From the NCBI GenBank assembly GCA_012522705.1, contig JAAYJY010000025.1:1-15998 (forward strand): a DNA stretch of 15,998 nucleotides, read 5' to 3'. Below, in pieces: positions 13,291 through 15,998 of the stretch; the first letter of the stretch is position 1; each line of letters opens with the position of its first letter. The position numbers were made by a program, and so were the translations under genes. Under the pieces are notes generated by a model. That model did no database searches. It was not told the origin of the DNA and saw only the letters and a program-made list of their open reading frames with translations. The DNA comes from Syntrophomonadaceae bacterium. GTDB taxonomy: Bacteria > Bacillota > Syntrophomonadia > Syntrophomonadales > Syntrophomonadaceae.

Positions 13291-14364
13291 TTGGGCAAGA
13301 AAGTGATGGTCGCCATGAGCGGCGGAGTGGATAGTTCGGCCGCAGCCCTGCTGCTCCTGCAGGAGGGATATACGGTCAGCGGCCTTACCATGCAGATATG
13401 GTCGGCTGCGGAAGGGGCCGGCGGCAATTTGGCTGCAGTCGATGACGCCCGCCAGGTAGCCGCGCTGCTGGGCATCCCCCATCAGGTAGTGGATTTGCGC
13501 CGCGATTTCCGCCGCCAGGTAGTGGACTATTTCTGTGCTGAGTATTTGGCCGGGCGCACCCCCAATCCCTGTATCACCTGCAACCGCATTCTGAAATTCG
13601 GCGCTCTGCTGGAGTTGGCACTGGTCCAGGGATGTGACTATATAGCCACCGGGCATTATGCCCGCATCGAACCGGATCCCGCCACTGGCGAAATGGAACT
13701 CTTGACCGCCTGCGATCCCGGTAAGGACCAGAGTTATGCCCTTTATCGGCTCAACCAGTACCAACTGCAGCATACCCTGTTTCCCCTGGGCATCTACAGC
13801 AAAGCCGAAGTACGTCAAATAGCCGACCAGGCCAGTTTGCCGGTTTCAACCAAGTCCGACAGCCAGGACCTGTGTTTCATGACCGACCGCCACCTTGGGG
13901 AGTTTGTGGTACGATATCTGAGCTTGGTGCCCCAGCCGGGACCTTTCCGGGATACCCAGGGCATAGTAGTAGGCACCCACCGGGGCATCTACCACTACAC
14001 CATCGGCCAGCGCAAAGGACTAGGGCTGCCCCTGGGTTACCCGGCCTATGTAACCGGCATCGACCCCCAGACCAATACCGTCTGGGTAGGCACCAACCAG
14101 GAATTGTTCCAAATCTGCCTGTATGCCCGGGATGCCAGCTGGACCTCCGATTCCCCGTTGCCCGGGCTCGCTGGGCTGGCGGTCAAGGTCCGCTATTCGG
14201 CCTCCCCCGTAGCCGCTCAGGTGACCCCCCTGGAAAACAACTGTTTCCGGGTAGACTTCCAGCAACCCCAGCGAGCCATCACTCCCGGCCAGGCAGCGGT
14301 CATCTATGATGGCCCCAAAGTGGTGGGCGGGGGTATTATCACCGACCCTGGGCAAACATGTTAG
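13291..14364 (+). CDS. mnmA: tRNA-specific 2-thiouridylase MnmA
   Basis: MnmA adds sulfur to C2 of wobble uridine 34 in Lys, Glu and Gln tRNAs, using ATP and sulfur relayed from a cysteine desulfurase. The 357-residue product matches the family length. It begins with the PP-loop VMVAMSGGVDSSAAALLLLQ, then TPNPCITCN (nucleophile Cys94), YIATGHYARI, DPGKDQSYALYRL, SDSQDLCFM (catalytic Cys195), and YTIGQRKGLGLP with a C-terminal beta-barrel part. Both catalytic cysteines are present. The start is TTG 13291, with AAAGGGG seven bases upstream; the in-frame ATG at 13246 and TTG at 13219 lack ribosome binding sites and family support. It has its own promoter after the nadA terminator and a hairpin after its stop codon. 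Confidence 0.95.
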   Translation: MGKKVMVAMSGGVDSSAAALLLLQEGYTVSGLTMQIWSAAEGAGGNLAAVDDARQVAALLGIPHQVVDLRRDFRRQVVDYFCAEYLAGRTPNPCITCNRILKFGALLELALVQGCDYIATGHYARIEPDPATGEMELLTACDPGKDQSYALYRLNQYQLQHTLFPLGIYSKAEVRQIADQASLPVSTKSDSQDLCFMTDRHLGEFVVRYLSLVPQPGPFRDTQGIVVGTHRGIYHYTIGQRKGLGLPLGYPAYVTGIDPQTNTVWVGTNQELFQICLYARDASWTSDSPLPGLAGLAVKVRYSASPVAAQVTPLENNCFRVDFQQPQRAITPGQAAVIYDGPKVVGGGIITDPGQTC

Positions 14365-14368
14365 GAGC

Positions 14369-14412
14369 CAGGTAATGCCGGGCAGTCCATTAATTGCTGC
14401 CCGGAAAACCTG
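14369..14412 (+). terminator. Candidate hairpin terminator after mnmA
   Basis: CCGGGCAG (14378-14385) pairs perfectly with CTGCCCGG (14397-14404); an outer CAGGT/ACCTG (14369-14373, 14408-14412) extends it across a small internal loop. No U run follows directly; a T run comes only at 14423-14427. It may be a weak terminator or a 3'-end stabilising stem. Confidence 0.45.
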
Positions 14413-14417
14413 CAAGA

Positions 14418-14446
14418 TTGTGTTTTTGGCGGCGTAATGTCATTAT
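14418..14446 (+). promoter_or_regulatory. Weak candidate promoter for the SLH protein gene
   Basis: TTGTGT (14418-14423) and CATTAT (14441-14446) are 17 bases apart, four of six matches each. A TATAAA at 14444 overlaps the -10 region. Position fits, about 30 bases before the ribosome binding site GAGGGGG (14467-14473). Confidence 0.4.
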
Positions 14447-14483
14447 AAATAGTAAGAAGACAAAACGAGGGGGTAGTTGAAAC

Positions 14484-15998
14484 ATGAAAAAAACCATGCT
14501 GGTGCTGCTGGCCCTATCCATGCTCATGTTACCCGGTACCGCTGTCGGCCAAGGGAGCCTTTCCAATTTTGCCGACGGTAATCACTGGGCCAGTCGGGAT
14601 ATTAAGGCGGTGTCCGAGCTGGGGTTGATGAACGGTACCGGAACCACTCCCGACGGACAGCATCTTTTCTCACCCCAAAGCCAAATAAGCCGCGCCCAAT
14701 TGGCAGCCGTCTTGACCAATACCTTTGGTCTCGATTATGGCACCATATATTTCGTCAAAGAACCCTTGGCCAGCGATTATTACCCTGATGTGGATGATAA
14801 AGCCTGGTATGCCCCCTATGTAGTGATGTGCGCCATCAACCAGGTCTTCCCCGCCGGCGACGTTAATTTCTATCCCGACCGGCCGGCCACCCGAATCGAG
14901 GTCGCCCAGGCGATTGACCGTTCATTCACTGCCAAAAGCATCTCGGTGCCAATGATCCTGATGATGCCTATGCTCCATGACACCGGGAATCTGGCCCAGG
15001 AAGAGATGAACGCGGTGGTGTTTGTCAACAACACCGGCATAATGAGAGGCAATGATGGCTACTTCCGGCCCGGTGACAATCTGACCCGGGCAGAGATGGC
15101 GGCGGTAATCATGCGCTGCGTAGAACTGATGGCTGCCAATGAGACCCACGGGGACCAGGAACTGCAGGTCCCGGTGGGCAGCATATTCTACCTGGATCTG
15201 GCCAGCAACCCTACTAACAGCCACACCTGGACGGTTACCGGCGGAATTGACGGAATCATCAAGAACACTGGCTCGGCCTACCGTCCGGATGATGCCGGTA
15301 CTGTGCCGGTGGCGGGGGGCGGAGGGCGCCAGTTCTGGCGTTTCCAGGCCCTGCGGGAAGGCAGCGCCGACCTCCAGCTGGCCTATGCCCGCCCCTGGGA
15401 AAGCGTCCAGCCACAAAGGTTTGAAGTGAAAATACTCGTAACTCCCACCATTTCACCTGCCCTCTCCCTTAGCACTATAGCCGTACGCAATGAGGGCCAG
15501 TATATTACGGTCGACTCCTACCTGCCGGTCCTGCACGGCTTGGCTGAGGAGGGTATCCAGGTCCGTATAAATACCGGCTGGGTAACGGATCTGGAGGAAA
15601 TCGAGTCCCTCCTGACCGCCGATCTGGACGATTATATCCGCTACAATCAGGAAAATGATTTTCCTATCCGCCCTTATCTGCTTTTCAGCCGCTACCAGAC
15701 CGGTACCCTGAACCAGAACCTGCTCAGCCTCTATGTAGACTATTACACCTTTACTGGGGGGGCTCATGGCAGCACCGACCGCCGTCCCTACAATTTCGAT
15801 CTGCAAACCGGCCAGCCCTTAAAACTGGCGGACATCTTCCTCCCCGGATATGATTTCCCCGGGATTATCAATCAAGAGATATCAGCCCGGATAGCCACTG
15901 AACCAGACAACTATTTCCCCGGCGAGATGGGATTCCAGGGCATCAGGGATGACCAAGGCTTCTATGTCAAGGACGGACAACTAGTGGTCTACTTCGCC
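14484..15998 (+). CDS. S-layer-homology protein with chagasin-like and DUF4163/DUF3298 domains (3' end cut)
   Basis: Exported surface protein; 505 residues are visible and the frame is open to the window edge. Residues 1-23 form a signal peptide (MKKTMLVLLALSMLML...AVGQ). Three SLH motifs follow, about 28-75, 94-145 and 155-210 (for example NFADGNHWASRDIKAVSELG and FRPGDNLTRAEMAAVIMRC), which anchor proteins to wall polymers. Residues about 226-318 resemble a chagasin/I42 cysteine-protease inhibitor: FYLDLASNPTNSHTWTV, AGGGGRQFWRFQAL and LAYARPWE. Residues about 320-505 look like DUF4163 then DUF3298, with YTFTGGAHGS and NFDLQTGQPLKLADIF. The DUF3298 domain seems nearly complete at YVKDGQLVVYFA, so perhaps only a few dozen residues are missing. 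GAGGGGG lies 10 bases before the ATG. The inhibitor target is unknown. Confidence 0.9.
   Translation, partial: MKKTMLVLLALSMLMLPGTAVGQGSLSNFADGNHWASRDIKAVSELGLMNGTGTTPDGQHLFSPQSQISRAQLAAVLTNTFGLDYGTIYFVKEPLASDYYPDVDDKAWYAPYVVMCAINQVFPAGDVNFYPDRPATRIEVAQAIDRSFTAKSISVPMILMMPMLHDTGNLAQEEMNAVVFVNNTGIMRGNDGYFRPGDNLTRAEMAAVIMRCVELMAANETHGDQELQVPVGSIFYLDLASNPTNSHTWTVTGGIDGIIKNTGSAYRPDDAGTVPVAGGGGRQFWRFQALREGSADLQLAYARPWESVQPQRFEVKILVTPTISPALSLSTIAVRNEGQYITVDSYLPVLHGLAEEGIQVRINTGWVTDLEEIESLLTADLDDYIRYNQENDFPIRPYLLFSRYQTGTLNQNLLSLYVDYYTFTGGAHGSTDRRPYNFDLQTGQPLKLADIFLPGYDFPGIINQEISARIATEPDNYFPGEMGFQGIRDDQGFYVKDGQLVVYFA

Noticed and set aside
1219..15710. GGTACC seems frequent across the window (about 11 copies by eye)
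   Set aside because: Only about twice my rough expectation for this base composition, and most copies fall in coding sequence; codon use explains it adequately.

Overview
The window reads as chromosomal DNA of an anaerobic, Gram-positive (Firmicutes/Clostridia-type) bacterium. The evidence is an S-layer-homology surface protein, a SpoIID/LytB-domain lipoprotein, a clostridial 2[4Fe-4S] ferredoxin, a formate-dehydrogenase maturation gene (fdhD), AGGAGG-type ribosome binding sites, sigma-A style promoters and heavy use of TTG and GTG starts. GC content looks moderately high. I see no transposase, integrase, phage, CRISPR, rRNA or tRNA gene. The exact genus cannot be fixed from this sequence alone; a syntrophic or acetogenic clostridium would fit.

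Layout. (1) 1-1539: a partial thiamine pyrophosphokinase gene (minus) diverges from a single-gene ferredoxin unit (plus) that has a textbook promoter and terminator. A tRNA methyltransferase gene (trmL, minus) converges on the ferredoxin terminator. (2) 1540-2532: a stand-alone SpoIID/LytB-domain lipoprotein (plus). (3) 7300-2542 (minus): a branched-chain-amino-acid-type ABC operon, livK, livH, livM, livG, ending in a translationally coupled EamA permease where livF would normally be. The livK-livH spacer holds two abutting hairpins. (4) 10428-7464 (minus): CPBP membrane protease, FmdB-like zinc ribbon, HAD hydrolase, RNase HI and YkgJ-family cysteine protein, probably one transcription unit. 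(5) 10572-11057 (plus): a small membrane-anchored protein resembling DUF4912, followed by 22-nt imperfect repeats. (6) 11175-14364 (plus): fdhD, nadA and mnmA, all linked to sulfur or Fe-S chemistry; fdhD and mnmA each have a good promoter. (7) 14484-15998 (plus): an S-layer-anchored protein with three SLH motifs, a chagasin-like protease-inhibitor domain and a DUF4163/DUF3298 region, cut by the window end.

Most genes are recognisable housekeeping or transport functions. The points that most deserve a second look are an FdhD that has alanine where its family usually has the sulfur-carrying cysteine, the liv operon with EamA in place of livF, the structured spacers (livK-livH, nadA-mnmA, fdhD leader), the domain combination of the surface protein, and a recurring start-site layout in which the Shine-Dalgarno sequence abuts an ATG while the well-spaced start lies just downstream. 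I found no clear evidence of a wholly new biological system.
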